Shown here one piece after another: positions 1-5,728 of a DNA stretch of 11,533 nucleotides. The stretch is from Candidatus Woesearchaeota archaeon CG11_big_fil_rev_8_21_14_0_20_43_8 (GTDB lineage Archaea; Nanobdellota; Nanobdellia; Woesearchaeales; CG08-08-20-14), in the NCBI GenBank assembly GCA_002762705.1, contig PCVE01000102.1, forward strand, positions 1 through 11,533. Direction: 5' to 3'. A model generated the notes under the pieces. That model was not told the origin of the DNA. It did not search any database and was given only the letters and a program-made list of their open reading frames with translations. How positions within the stretch are numbered: position 1 is the first letter of the stretch; each line of letters starts with the position of its first letter. The position numbers and the translations under genes were made by a program.

Positions 1-326
1 TGTGTTTCTGGAACTGGTTCTTCAGGTATTATCTCATCAGCAAACAAATCATCAAGTATATTCATAAGATCGAGTGTCTCGCCTTTTTTAGCAGTGGTAT
101 GAATAATTTCATCATTAACCAGAATTTCATAGAATACAGTATCGCCTTGTTCTTGCACTATCTTATGATACACATCAACTTGCTCGCCATCATAGAACAC
201 TTGACTTTTCTCATAACCATCATTACTAACAGCAATAACAACTCCAACAAAAACACATAGAACTAACACAGCAGAAACAATGATTTTTAATTGTCCTTTT
301 TTTTGTTTTTCCAAATTATTCCTCAT
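1..326 (-). CDS. membrane-anchored hypothetical protein (3' end beyond window)
   Basis: An open frame runs from an ATG at 324-326 leftward off the window, giving 108 codons with no stop. The product begins with a basic segment (residues 1-14, rich in Asn, Lys and Gln). One hydrophobic helix follows at about residues 14-35 (LKIIVSAVLVLCVFVGVVIA). The rest is a hydrophilic, probably extracytoplasmic segment that becomes acidic and proline-containing near the truncation (EEPVPET). This is a single-pass, type II-like signal-anchor layout. I do not recognise a family in the visible part. There is no clear Shine-Dalgarno site, but a TATA-like sequence lies about 50 nt upstream of the ATG, shared with the divergent gene at 437. 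Function is unknown. Confidence 0.7.
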   Translation of the reverse strand, partial: MRNNLEKQKKGQLKIIVSAVLVLCVFVGVVIAVSNDGYEKSQVFYDGEQVDVYHKIVQEQGDTVFYEILVNDEIIHTTAKKGETLDLMNILDDLFADEIIPEEPVPET

Positions 327-376
327 AAAGTTCTGCAAAAATATTTCAGTACTTCCAGTGAGAAAAACATTCCTTG

Positions 377-389
377 CTATAAATAAATT
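377..389. promoter_or_regulatory. shared divergent TATA-like promoter
   Basis: The AT-rich stretch reads CTATAAATAAATT on plus and AATTTATTTATAG on minus. It lies about 50 nt from the minus-strand ATG at 326 and about 50 nt from the plus-strand ATG at 437. With an archaeal TATA-to-start distance of about 27 nt, it would give leaders of about 25 nt in both directions. A second TATA-like string (TTTATATAA, 414-422) is too close to the ATG at 437 to serve it. Confidence 0.4.
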
Positions 390-436
390 TGGTGTCACTA
401 TCCAAAGAAGTCATTTATATAAGATTTATCCGAGAA

Positions 437-793
437 ATGAATTATGGGATAATTTTTAATTTTTACCAACCCAAAATTTCATCCCAAGTAATCGTTTTGG
501 TCTATTTATCCAGTTGGTATTGGTTTGGTAAAGCACTTTTATTTGATATTGATGAAACTAGAGATAACATTGTACGTGCATGGGATTTTTCACATAGATA
601 TTATTCTAATCTAGGAAGTTCCTTGTTGGCAGGAGGATTAGTAACGATATTAACTGTTGAAGGCAAGATGCAGATATGTATTGGGATAATAATCGCTGCA
701 ATTACCCTTTTGATTGTTGGAGAAGTTAAAAAAAGAAAAATAGATGATTTTTTTGAATTTGTAAGGACTAAAGAAAAACGAAGAAAAAATTAA
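437..793 (+). CDS. small hypothetical membrane protein
   Basis: This encodes 118 residues from the ATG at 437. The frame stays open upstream to TTG 389 and GTG 392, but those codons lie in the promoter-like region, so ATG 437 is preferred. Two hydrophobic helices sit at about residues 60-74 and 79-95. A more aromatic N-terminal segment (residues 15-36, with SSWYWFGKALLF) could be a third membrane-associated segment. The C-terminus is strongly basic (VKKRKIDD to RTKEKRRKN), which by the positive-inside rule suggests a cytoplasmic tail. No family is recognised. The gene converges on the Fic gene, with 11 bp between the two stop codons. Confidence 0.6.
   Translation: MNYGIIFNFYQPKISSQVIVLVYLSSWYWFGKALLFDIDETRDNIVRAWDFSHRYYSNLGSSLLAGGLVTILTVEGKMQICIGIIIAAITLLIVGEVKKRKIDDFFEFVRTKEKRRKN
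769..792 (-). terminator. oligo-T tract downstream of the fic gene
   Basis: On the minus strand, two T-runs (TTTTTT and TTTTT, separated by a few bases) begin just past the Fic stop codon. Archaeal RNA polymerase commonly terminates at such tracts. The tract lies inside the 3' end of the convergent gene at 437-793. No stable stem was noticed. Confidence 0.4.
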
Positions 794-804
794 TGGATTT
801 ATCA

Positions 805-2085
805 TCATTCCTTCAGATAGAAATAATGTGTCTTCCCCGACTTTCTTTTTGTGATGAAACCTTTCTCTTCAAGATGCAACAGATCTGTCCGAGCAGTCTG
901 AAGCACTACTCTGAAAGTCTCTGATATCTCCTTAACTGAGAACGCTTTATTTGGACTCTTCATGAATTCTTCTAATATCATCGCCTGTCTCAGGCTAAGG
1001 TCAGGATTCTCAGAGATTATCTTCTTGGCTTCAGCTTGTTCTACCTGCTTTTTCTTTATATGTTCAAGCATATCCTTCAAAGCATCATCTATGCATTCAA
1101 TAATGTATTTGAAGAAATATGTGAGGTCAAATTCATCGTATTCAGTATGTAAATATGCAAGATCATATTGTTTACGTGATCGGAGAATTCTTCTAGAAAC
1201 GGCCATATATTCGAAAAGCCAATAGCCTTTTGATAGCATATACCAATAAAATACACTCCTTGCAGTTCGGCCATTCCCATCATTAAACGGGTGAATGTAA
1301 CCCAATAAAAAATGGAGAGTTATACCTTTTAAGATAGGATGTATAAACTTCTCACCTTCGTTGTTCGCGAAATCACAGAATTCTTTGATGAGTTTTGGAA
1401 GTTGCTTAAAGTCCGGCGGGTGATGAGCGATTATATCTGAATGCAATTGATGGCCAACTACAACCTCATTGTTATCGCGAAACTGCTCCTCGTCTTTTGG
1501 ATCATCTAATGTGTCATGAGTGACCATCTTCTGTATCTCAAGAAGCATTTCAGGAGTCAAGGCCTCATCTTTCTTAGAGACAATGAATTGCATTGTCTCA
1601 TAATTGTTTACAATCATCTTCTCAGATTTATTTTTTGGCTTCCTTCGTTCTTTGAGCATCGTCTTTGCGACTCTTCTCGTAGTGGAAGCACCTTCGATCA
1701 TACTAGAAGCGATGGCTTCTTCCATAAGTGAGCTTATTATGTATCTCTTATGTAGACCTAGGGTTTTCTGCTGGATTTCAATATTTCCTGCAAGGGATTT
1801 GTCAAAAAGATGAAGTTCTTTTATGAAATCAGATAAAGGGTAGTATTGAAACCATAATGTTGGAAATGGAATCATTTCATACTTGCTACTTCGCAGAAAT
1901 TTCATGATTGTCCAGAGCTGTTTTCTTTCATTCTCATCCTTAACACGATATTTAAGTTCTGACCAATATAGATACCTCTTATTGAATTCATGTGCCATTT
2001 TCCACAGTTCTTTCTTGGCCATGAACTTACCAAAGTTATTTTGGTATTCAGGATGCCAATCAAATGGTTTTTCAGGGAGTTTCAT
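805..2085 (-). CDS. Fic family protein (probable AMPylator) with C-terminal winged helix
   Basis: This 426-residue protein carries the full Fic core motif HPFNDGNGRTAR at residues 265-276. His265 is the expected catalytic base, and Asp269/Gly-Asn-Gly/Arg are the expected nucleotide and metal ligands. Proteins with this motif usually transfer AMP from ATP to a Ser, Thr or Tyr hydroxyl on a target protein. An inhibitory-helix motif of the (S/T)xxxE(G/N) type is present at residues 127-132 (SSMIEG). It lies N-terminal to the core (class II Fic arrangement), so activity is probably self-restrained through Glu131. Residues 85-170 match the usual Fic N-terminal helical region. Residues 365-424 look like a winged helix (FSVKEISETF then a recognition-like helix and KSGKTHYFYL wing). 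The start is set by ATG 2085, which lies just inside three inverted repeats. The enzyme is therefore likely also a DNA-binding autoregulator. The target protein is unknown. Confidence 0.93.
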   Translation of the reverse strand: MKLPEKPFDWHPEYQNNFGKFMAKKELWKMAHEFNKRYLYWSELKYRVKDENERKQLWTIMKFLRSSKYEMIPFPTLWFQYYPLSDFIKELHLFDKSLAGNIEIQQKTLGLHKRYIISSLMEEAIASSMIEGASTTRRVAKTMLKERRKPKNKSEKMIVNNYETMQFIVSKKDEALTPEMLLEIQKMVTHDTLDDPKDEEQFRDNNEVVVGHQLHSDIIAHHPPDFKQLPKLIKEFCDFANNEGEKFIHPILKGITLHFLLGYIHPFNDGNGRTARSVFYWYMLSKGYWLFEYMAVSRRILRSRKQYDLAYLHTEYDEFDLTYFFKYIIECIDDALKDMLEHIKKKQVEQAEAKKIISENPDLSLRQAMILEEFMKSPNKAFSVKEISETFRVVLQTARTDLLHLEEKGFITKRKSGKTHYFYLKE

Positions 2086-2087
2086 TT

Positions 2088-2118
2088 TATCTGCTAAATT
2101 AGTTGATTTTAGCAGATA
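2088..2118. promoter_or_regulatory. fic operator candidate A
   Basis: Perfect 11-bp arms, TATCTGCTAAA and TTTAGCAGATA, are separated by 9 bp and centred at 2103. It overlaps the predicted transcription start and the leader of the Fic gene, a position suited to repression. It shares core and spacing with copies B and C. Confidence 0.6.
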
Positions 2119-2130
2119 TTAGTTTGAACT

Positions 2131-2142
2131 ACTATTTAAATT
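2131..2142 (-). promoter_or_regulatory. TATA box of the fic gene
   Basis: The minus strand reads AATTTAAATAGT here. A start about 27 nt downstream falls near 2109, giving a leader of about 24 nt to ATG 2085. The box lies exactly between two inverted repeats. Confidence 0.5.
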
Positions 2143-2145
2143 TAT

Positions 2146-2170
2146 CTGCTAAAATGGTTTATTTTAGCAG
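2146..2170. promoter_or_regulatory. fic operator candidate B
   Basis: CTGCTAAA-N9-TTTAGCAG, the same core and 9-bp spacer as copy A, begins 55 bp further upstream. It abuts the upstream side of the Fic TATA box, where the BRE and TFB would bind. Confidence 0.6.
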
Positions 2171-2197
2171 GTTTTAGCTTGAAACGAAGGCTGCCAG

Positions 2198-2222
2198 CTG
2201 CTAATTTAGTTAAATTTAGCAG
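2198..2222. promoter_or_regulatory. fic operator candidate C
   Basis: CTGCTAAT-N9-TTTAGCAG is a third copy, 52 bp upstream of copy B, with one arm base changed. The 52-55 bp spacing is close to five helical turns, so all three copies would face the same side of the DNA. Confidence 0.55.
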
Positions 2223-2338
2223 ATATTGGCAAATGATTTTATTTAAAAATGAGATATCCAAAATCTGTTTATTTGAATAGACATTCAAGAAAATTGTTGT
2301 CCTTCAATGTCACATACGTGCCTGTCGCCCGCGCGTGC

Positions 2339-2527
2339 CTATCTCTTTTCATACATCTTCTTAGAAGCGGCTGTCGGGAAGAGGTGTGCGAATATGCCCT
2401 GCTGCCATTTCAGAAACAGATCTATGCATCCCTGGCAGATATCTGCATCATGCGTTCCATCGATAATCAGATGATTGAAAGCAGGATCATATTTTTCTAT
2501 CTCCGTATTGCATAGGGCGCATCTCAT
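2339..2527 (-). CDS. small two-CxxC (probable zinc-ribbon) protein
   Basis: This encodes 62 residues from ATG 2527. The frame opens four codons earlier with TTG, but a GGAGAG Shine-Dalgarno site about 5-6 nt upstream decides for the ATG. Two CxxC pairs are visible, Cys3/Cys6 and Cys31/Cys34, the usual spacing of a small zinc ribbon or treble-clef-like knuckle. A basic helix-like tail follows (KKMYEKR at the end). The layout reminds me of short uncharacterised proteins common in Woesearchaeota-type genomes, but this is recollection only. Metal binding is inferred from the cysteines and no partner or substrate is indicated. It points the same way as the Fic gene but is separated from it by 253 bp containing the three operators, so it is probably a separate unit. 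The antisense open frame over it is taken to be a shadow. Confidence 0.7.
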   Translation of the reverse strand: MRCALCNTEIEKYDPAFNHLIIDGTHDADICQGCIDLFLKWQQGIFAHLFPTAASKKMYEKR

Positions 2528-2537
2528 TTTTCTCTCC

Positions 2538-2560
2538 AATCATGATAAGTGGTCATGATT
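2538..2560. promoter_or_regulatory. palindrome in the leader of the CxxC gene
   Basis: Perfect 8-bp arms, AATCATGA and TCATGATT, flank 7 bp. It lies between a TATA-like TTTTTAAATC (minus, about 2557-2566) and the Shine-Dalgarno site, the last arm ending next to GGAGAG. It could be an operator over the transcription start or an RNA hairpin close to the ribosome site. Confidence 0.5.
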
Positions 2561-2628
2561 TAAAAACGTTATCAACAGCTCCGTTGCAAGTTATGTTTGT
2601 GAACTTCCAATTTTGACTTCTTTTCCTA

Positions 2629-2775
2629 TTTTGCAGGGCACCCTGGCCTTATAGGCCAGCGTGCGCTACTTGCTCTTTTATGGGCCATTCCATCATCACG
2701 TCGGACAACCCCTGATAATAAGTTGCTTGGCAAGTAATCGTTCGGGCCGCATTGAACGGCCGGAACTCTGCAAAA
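2629..2775. ncRNA. candidate structured RNA with four-way-junction (cloverleaf) fold
   Basis: The element is closed by a perfect 8-bp helix, TTTTGCAG (2629-2636) with CTGCAAAA (2768-2775). Inside are three arms. Arm 1 is 2638-2641/2661-2664 plus 2643-2649/2653-2659 with one C-C mismatch and a TAT loop. Arm 2 is a long arm closed by TACTTGC (2667-2673) with GCAAGTA (2730-2736), enclosing 56 nt. Arm 3 is 2740-2743/2763-2766 plus 2745-2749/2757-2761 with one G-G mismatch and a 7-nt loop. The junction linkers are only 1, 2, 3 and 1 nt. The element is visibly more GC-rich than its flanks and sits in a 345-bp gap with no supported gene. A TATA-like string at about 2796-2806 would suit minus-strand transcription, while a plus-strand RNA would end about 100 bp before the DedA gene. 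It is not a recognisable tRNA, SRP or RNase P RNA. Strand and function are unknown. Confidence 0.45.
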
Positions 2776-2842
2776 CGTGTAAATTATGCAAATCCAAATA
2801 ATTATCTCTAAGAACTTGTAACGGAACTTCATCAACAATAAG

Positions 2843-2850
2843 TTTATATC
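2843..2850 (+). promoter_or_regulatory. TATA box of the DedA-family gene
   Basis: TTTATATC is centred about 27 bp upstream of ATG 2873, which places the transcription start at or within a few bases of the ATG. The mRNA is therefore probably leaderless, and no Shine-Dalgarno site is present. Confidence 0.6.
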
Positions 2851-2872
2851 TATATCACCAGATTGAATTATC

Positions 2873-3475
2873 ATGGCATTTGGCACAGGCGCAGAAATAT
2901 TAGGCATACTACAGGCGCACGGCTATTTCATCATGTTCCTTCTGATCATGCTGGAAGGACCTATATTCACTTATGTCGCTGCATTCGCCGCATCATTAGG
3001 CACGTTTTCTGTATCACTTGTCCTTCTGATATCTATCTGCGCAAATTTCTCTTCTGATCTTGTGTATTATTTTGCAGGCAGGCTTGGTAGTGGAAAGACA
3101 ATAAAAGGATATGTCCATAGGATACTTGGCGAAAAAAAGATAACGCGATTAGAAAATCTTCTTAAGCATAGTCCTGCACGGACATTGGCTGTCATCAAGC
3201 TTACACCCCCTCTTCCTGTACCTGGCCTCATCCTGGCAGGCTTTATCGGGATGCCATTGAAAAGATTCATGCTCTATTCCTCGATCCTCTGCGCAGGCTA
3301 TGCATCAATACTCACTTTTTTAGGCTACTTCTCAGGCATGGCATTCTGGATATTGTCTGGTTATGCCAAGTACGGTGAATTCCTTGTCGGGGCGGCAGTC
3401 ATACTGATTGTCGGTTTATGGTTCCTGCTCAGATTCATCTCTAATTTTCTCTCGGATAAGATACAGAAACTCTAA
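2873..3475 (+). CDS. DedA family (VTT domain) membrane protein
   Basis: This 200-residue integral membrane protein has the usual length and layout of DedA/VTT proteins. There is an N-terminal hydrophobic segment with the conserved acidic residue before a Pro (EGP at 29-31). A re-entrant-like region follows (residues 34-57). Next come a helix ending in FAGRLGSG (68-75), the basic loop at 76-110, the PPLPVPG stretch at 112-118, and two C-terminal helices (about 135-160 and 168-190). Family members work in membrane homeostasis. Some bacterial ones act in undecaprenyl-phosphate or phospholipid flipping, and others need proton-motive force. The archaeal substrate here is unknown. ATG 2873 is chosen because a TATA box 27 bp upstream predicts a leaderless transcript. 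The gene converges on the glycosyltransferase gene and the stop codons overlap by 3 bp. Confidence 0.88.
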   Translation: MAFGTGAEILGILQAHGYFIMFLLIMLEGPIFTYVAAFAASLGTFSVSLVLLISICANFSSDLVYYFAGRLGSGKTIKGYVHRILGEKKITRLENLLKHSPARTLAVIKLTPPLPVPGLILAGFIGMPLKRFMLYSSILCAGYASILTFLGYFSGMAFWILSGYAKYGEFLVGAAVILIVGLWFLLRFISNFLSDKIQKL

Positions 3476-4653
3476 TCCGTAGAAAGCACTTTAGAATAGA
3501 CCTTTTCAAGTTTCGTGATGCTTTTTTTGATGTCGAATCTATTGCGCATCTTATGGCTTTCCTCTGACATCAGCTTATACAGCTTTTCATCAGTGAATAA
3601 TCTCTTTATTTTTGCGGCAAGATCCTTTGGGTTATGCGGATCAAAAAGAAAACCATTACGTCCGACAATGAATCTGGATGCGCTATCTGGAGAATCAGCG
3701 ATTAAAATGGGTTTGTTATATGATATGGCTTCAAGGACGACCATCCCTTCAAGTTCCACAAAGGAAGGCAGGACAAAGACATGACATATATTGTATATGC
3801 TTTGCAGCTCAGAATCTGTCAGCTTCCCTAAGAATCTTATCTGGCCATCGACACCAAGCGTTTTAGCAAGCATTTCCAGACGTTCTCTCTCGCTTCCGTC
3901 TCCGACGATAAATATCTCAAGAATATCTGATATCTTTTCAAGATATCTCAATGATTGTATCAATACAGAGACATTTTTTTCAGGATCAAGACGACCGACA
4001 AATAGCAATATCTTTTTCTTTCTATCAATATGGTATCTCTGCATATCATCATGTGTATTGTGTCTTTGGAACTTGTTTATATCCACCCCATTGCTGATAA
4101 CATATGTCTTTGTCTTGAATCCTTTCGACCTAAGAAGCATCTCTGAGAATTCTGTCGGACAGATTATCGCATCGGCCATCTCATAGATCCTTCGTATGTA
4201 TCTATATGACAAATTCACAAGGCCGCCTTTGATGAAACTGAATGGTCTTGGTATATATGTCGTCCAGTTCTCTGGCTGTGTGTGAGAATGAGCGATCACT
4301 TTCAATCCAAGCTTCTTTGCGGATTTAGCCGCTGAGACACAGAGAGGAGTCGGAAGCATGAAATGCACTATCTGTATATCGTCTTTGAGCAATATAGACC
4401 TTATCTCTTTTTGGGAGGGATATGCGAAATACAATCTTTTACTTGACTTTGGGACTGGAAACGCACGAAGCCTGTATATCTTCAACCCTTTATAATCATC
4501 TTCAACAGGTGTGTGTGGGTATCTTGAAGTGATTATTATTACCTTATGCCCTTTATCAGCCAAGCCTTCAGAAAAACGCAGAGCGGAGATAAAAGACCCA
4601 GCAGTAAAATCAGTGATTGCGTCGCAGACAATCGCGATGTTCAATGGTTTCAT
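3472..4653 (-). CDS. GT4 family (GT-B fold) glycosyltransferase
   Basis: This 393-residue cytoplasmic or membrane-peripheral glycosyltransferase has two Rossmann-like halves. The N-terminal acceptor domain begins MKPLNIAIVCD with a loop and helix at 13-34, and AHSHTQPENW lies at 121-130. The C-terminal donor domain shows VISNGVD (185-191), LLFVGRLDPEKNV (216-228), VGDGSE (250-255) and the EX7E motif from Glu300 to Glu308 (ELEGMVVLE). These are the standard donor-nucleotide and phosphate contacts of retaining GT4 enzymes. Resemblance is to lipid or diacylglycerol glucosyltransferases and similar envelope enzymes, but the donor and acceptor cannot be read from sequence. The length is normal and no motif is missing. 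The gene is monocistronic as seen here, with a 362-bp AT-rich gap upstream. Confidence 0.9.
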   Translation of the reverse strand: MKPLNIAIVCDAITDFTAGSFISALRFSEGLADKGHKVIIITSRYPHTPVEDDYKGLKIYRLRAFPVPKSSKRLYFAYPSQKEIRSILLKDDIQIVHFMLPTPLCVSAAKSAKKLGLKVIAHSHTQPENWTTYIPRPFSFIKGGLVNLSYRYIRRIYEMADAIICPTEFSEMLLRSKGFKTKTYVISNGVDINKFQRHNTHDDMQRYHIDRKKKILLFVGRLDPEKNVSVLIQSLRYLEKISDILEIFIVGDGSERERLEMLAKTLGVDGQIRFLGKLTDSELQSIYNICHVFVLPSFVELEGMVVLEAISYNKPILIADSPDSASRFIVGRNGFLFDPHNPKDLAAKIKRLFTDEKLYKLMSEESHKMRNRFDIKKSITKLEKVYSKVLSTD

Positions 4654-4686
4654 ATTTTATGCCTTCATAATCAGTCTATACACTCT

Positions 4687-4694
4687 GTTTATAG
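4687..4694 (-). promoter_or_regulatory. TATA box candidate for the glycosyltransferase gene
   Basis: The minus strand carries CTATAAAC, centred about 37 bp upstream of ATG 4653, giving a leader of about 10 nt. A competing and stronger-looking TATA palindrome (GTATATATAC, 4733-4742) would give a leader of about 55 nt, or could fire on plus. Confidence 0.35.
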
Positions 4695-4830
4695 GGCACA
4701 TAGATCAAGTGTTATGTCTTTGAATGTTATCAGTATATATACCTTGTGAAACATATTTTACATGGATTTATAAAATTCGTAGCAGATTTTTGTTTTTTGA
4801 TATCTCCGTTTGTTTGTTCAATGACATATC

Positions 4831-4950
4831 GAAAAAAAAGTAGGCTTGTTTTTTTCTGATTTGTGAATTCATGAGCGTCCATATGTGTCGTCATATTGGT
4901 GCAGTTTGCAAGGAGTATCATCAATCGACTTAAGAAGAAAAAAAAGTAGG
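4831..4950. repeat. exact 14-bp direct repeat, two copies 106 bp apart
   Basis: GAAAAAAAAGTAGG occurs at 4831-4844 and again at 4937-4950. On the minus strand both read CCTACTTTTTTTTC, so both could end transcripts. The second copy forms the T-run of the J-domain gene terminator. The first could be a back-up terminator or the end of a short RNA. Confidence 0.5.
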
Positions 4951-4980
4951 TAATCTCAGATTTTGGTTGTTTGAGATACC
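4937..4980 (-). terminator. hairpin plus T8 terminator of the J-domain gene
   Basis: On the minus strand, GGTATCTCA (4980-4972) pairs with TGAGATTACC (4958-4949), with one bulged base. A T8 run follows at 4945-4938. It begins about 36 nt after the J-domain stop codon at 5016. Confidence 0.65.
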
Positions 4981-5015
4981 GCTATGATTTTTATTTTTGT
5001 ATTCCTCGCCCATGA

Positions 5016-5549
5016 TCACTGCAGTTGCCGTCTCAGAATCTTATGGGCGCGGTTTATCTTCTTGAACATCTCAGTGTTTCCGTTCGGCATATCCGGATGA
5101 TGCGCTTTTGCCAATTCTTTGTATTCTCTATCGATGACTCTCATATCTGTCTCGTTTTCATGGAGGCCAAGTGTCTTTCGCGCCTCACGCCGGATATCAT
5201 CTATATTTTCATCTTCTGAAAATTCACTTATGAATCTCTCGAATGTAATCTCTTCATCGATGAGAGCGTCGATGAAAGTAGCAAGGACCTTATAGACCAT
5301 ATACATATTCTCAGCATAGTTGCCAGCCAGATTATAACTATAATACATCCTGTAACCTTCCATATACCATGTTACAGAGGCTTCTATTTTCCTAAATGCA
5401 TTCACTTCCAATTCTATCTTGATATCATCCTCAAACACTCCTATGCGTTTTAGCTCTTGATTTATCTTATTATAAGACTGTTGAGCTCGACGATCGAAGG
5501 TGTTTGTGATTTTCTTTGGGATTATCTCATAACCTTTGATTTTGACCAT
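5016..5549 (-). CDS. J-domain (DnaJ-like) protein with unique N-terminal region
   Basis: This encodes 177 residues from ATG 5549. A C-terminal J domain spans about residues 121-177. It has the basic helix YKELAKAHHPD, the invariant HPD at 151-153 and a closing helix FKKINRAHKIL. J domains stimulate the ATPase of Hsp70 (DnaK), so this should be a cochaperone or a client-delivery adaptor. There is no Gly/Phe-rich, zinc-finger or substrate domain of classical DnaJ. The N-terminal 115 residues are predicted alpha/beta with many aromatics (WYMEGYRMYYSYN, 61-73) and then an acidic helix (ISEFSEDENIDD). I recall proteins of this architecture from Woesearchaeota, which supports the organism guess. 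An earlier in-frame ATG at 5606 is rejected because the TATA box lies between the two, centred 28 bp from ATG 5549, indicating a leaderless mRNA. Confidence 0.85.
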   Translation of the reverse strand: MVKIKGYEIIPKKITNTFDRRAQQSYNKINQELKRIGVFEDDIKIELEVNAFRKIEASVTWYMEGYRMYYSYNLAGNYAENMYMVYKVLATFIDALIDEEITFERFISEFSEDENIDDIRREARKTLGLHENETDMRVIDREYKELAKAHHPDMPNGNTEMFKKINRAHKILRRQLQ

Positions 5550-5572
5550 AAGAGGGATGGTTTTTGGTGATA

Positions 5573-5582
5573 CTATATATAA
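5573..5582 (-). promoter_or_regulatory. TATA box of the J-domain gene
   Basis: The minus strand reads TTATATATAG. Its centre is about 28 bp upstream of ATG 5549, so transcription should begin at or near the ATG. This decides the start codon of the J-domain gene. Confidence 0.6.
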
Positions 5583-5654
5583 GTTGCTGATTTGGCTAGA
5601 TGGCACAAGGCAATCTCAAAAGTGGACTTGAAGTATACATTTTCACTCCATCTT

Positions 5655-5663
5655 GTATATAAA
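5655..5663 (+). promoter_or_regulatory. TATA box of the secreted-protein gene
   Basis: GTATATAAA on plus gives a predicted start near 5685 and a leader of about 44 nt that contains the Shine-Dalgarno site. It forms a divergent pair with the J-domain promoter about 80 bp away. Confidence 0.55.
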
Positions 5664-5714
5664 CAGATCACCATAATCTCTGTCTTAGGCCAATTGATTT
5701 GGTCCTGATCTATC

Positions 5715-5721
5715 GGAGGTG
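5715..5721 (+). promoter_or_regulatory. strong Shine-Dalgarno site GGAGGTG
   Basis: GGAGGTG lies 7 nt before ATG 5729 and fixes that start over the in-frame upstream TTG at 5699. It contrasts with the leaderless neighbour genes. Confidence 0.8.
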
Positions 5722-5728
5722 GATAGAA

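Larger units (their letters stand above)
4743..5015. other. AT-rich intergenic stretch without a supported gene
   Basis: Between the glycosyltransferase promoter region and the end of the J-domain gene there is no convincing coding frame. A 64-codon minus-strand frame has no codon or motif support. The stretch holds a hairpin/T8 terminator at 4937-4980, an exact 14-bp repeat (4831-4844 and 4937-4950), and a plus-strand T7 run at about 4849-4855. No tRNA or convincing box C/D pair was found; one TGATGA string on minus lacks a matching CTGA. Confidence 0.5.

Noticed and set aside
2088..2222. CRISPR-like array
   Set aside because: There are only three units, each is itself an inverted repeat with a similar AT-rich centre, and they lie in a promoter; operators explain them better.
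2249..2515. 88-codon plus-strand open frame antisense to the CxxC protein
   Set aside because: The minus-strand frame has two CxxC pairs, an SD and a TATA box; the plus-strand protein shows nothing comparable.
2690..2700. Box C/D guide RNA (minus-strand GTGATGA)
   Set aside because: No box D (CTGA) follows at a suitable distance.
2629..2775. tRNA gene with an intron
   Set aside because: The cloverleaf shape is similar, but the 3' arm lacks a T-loop on plus, the T-loop-like sequence on minus is in the 5' arm, and there is no anticodon or discriminator logic.
2626..2907. 93-codon minus-strand open frame across the cloverleaf element
   Set aside because: It overlaps the DedA start and promoter, its codons are dictated by the paired arms, and it has no SD, TATA or domain support.
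4730..4924. 64-codon minus-strand open frame upstream of the glycosyltransferase
   Set aside because: Low-complexity composition, no ribosome site or motif, and it contains a T8 terminator-like run.
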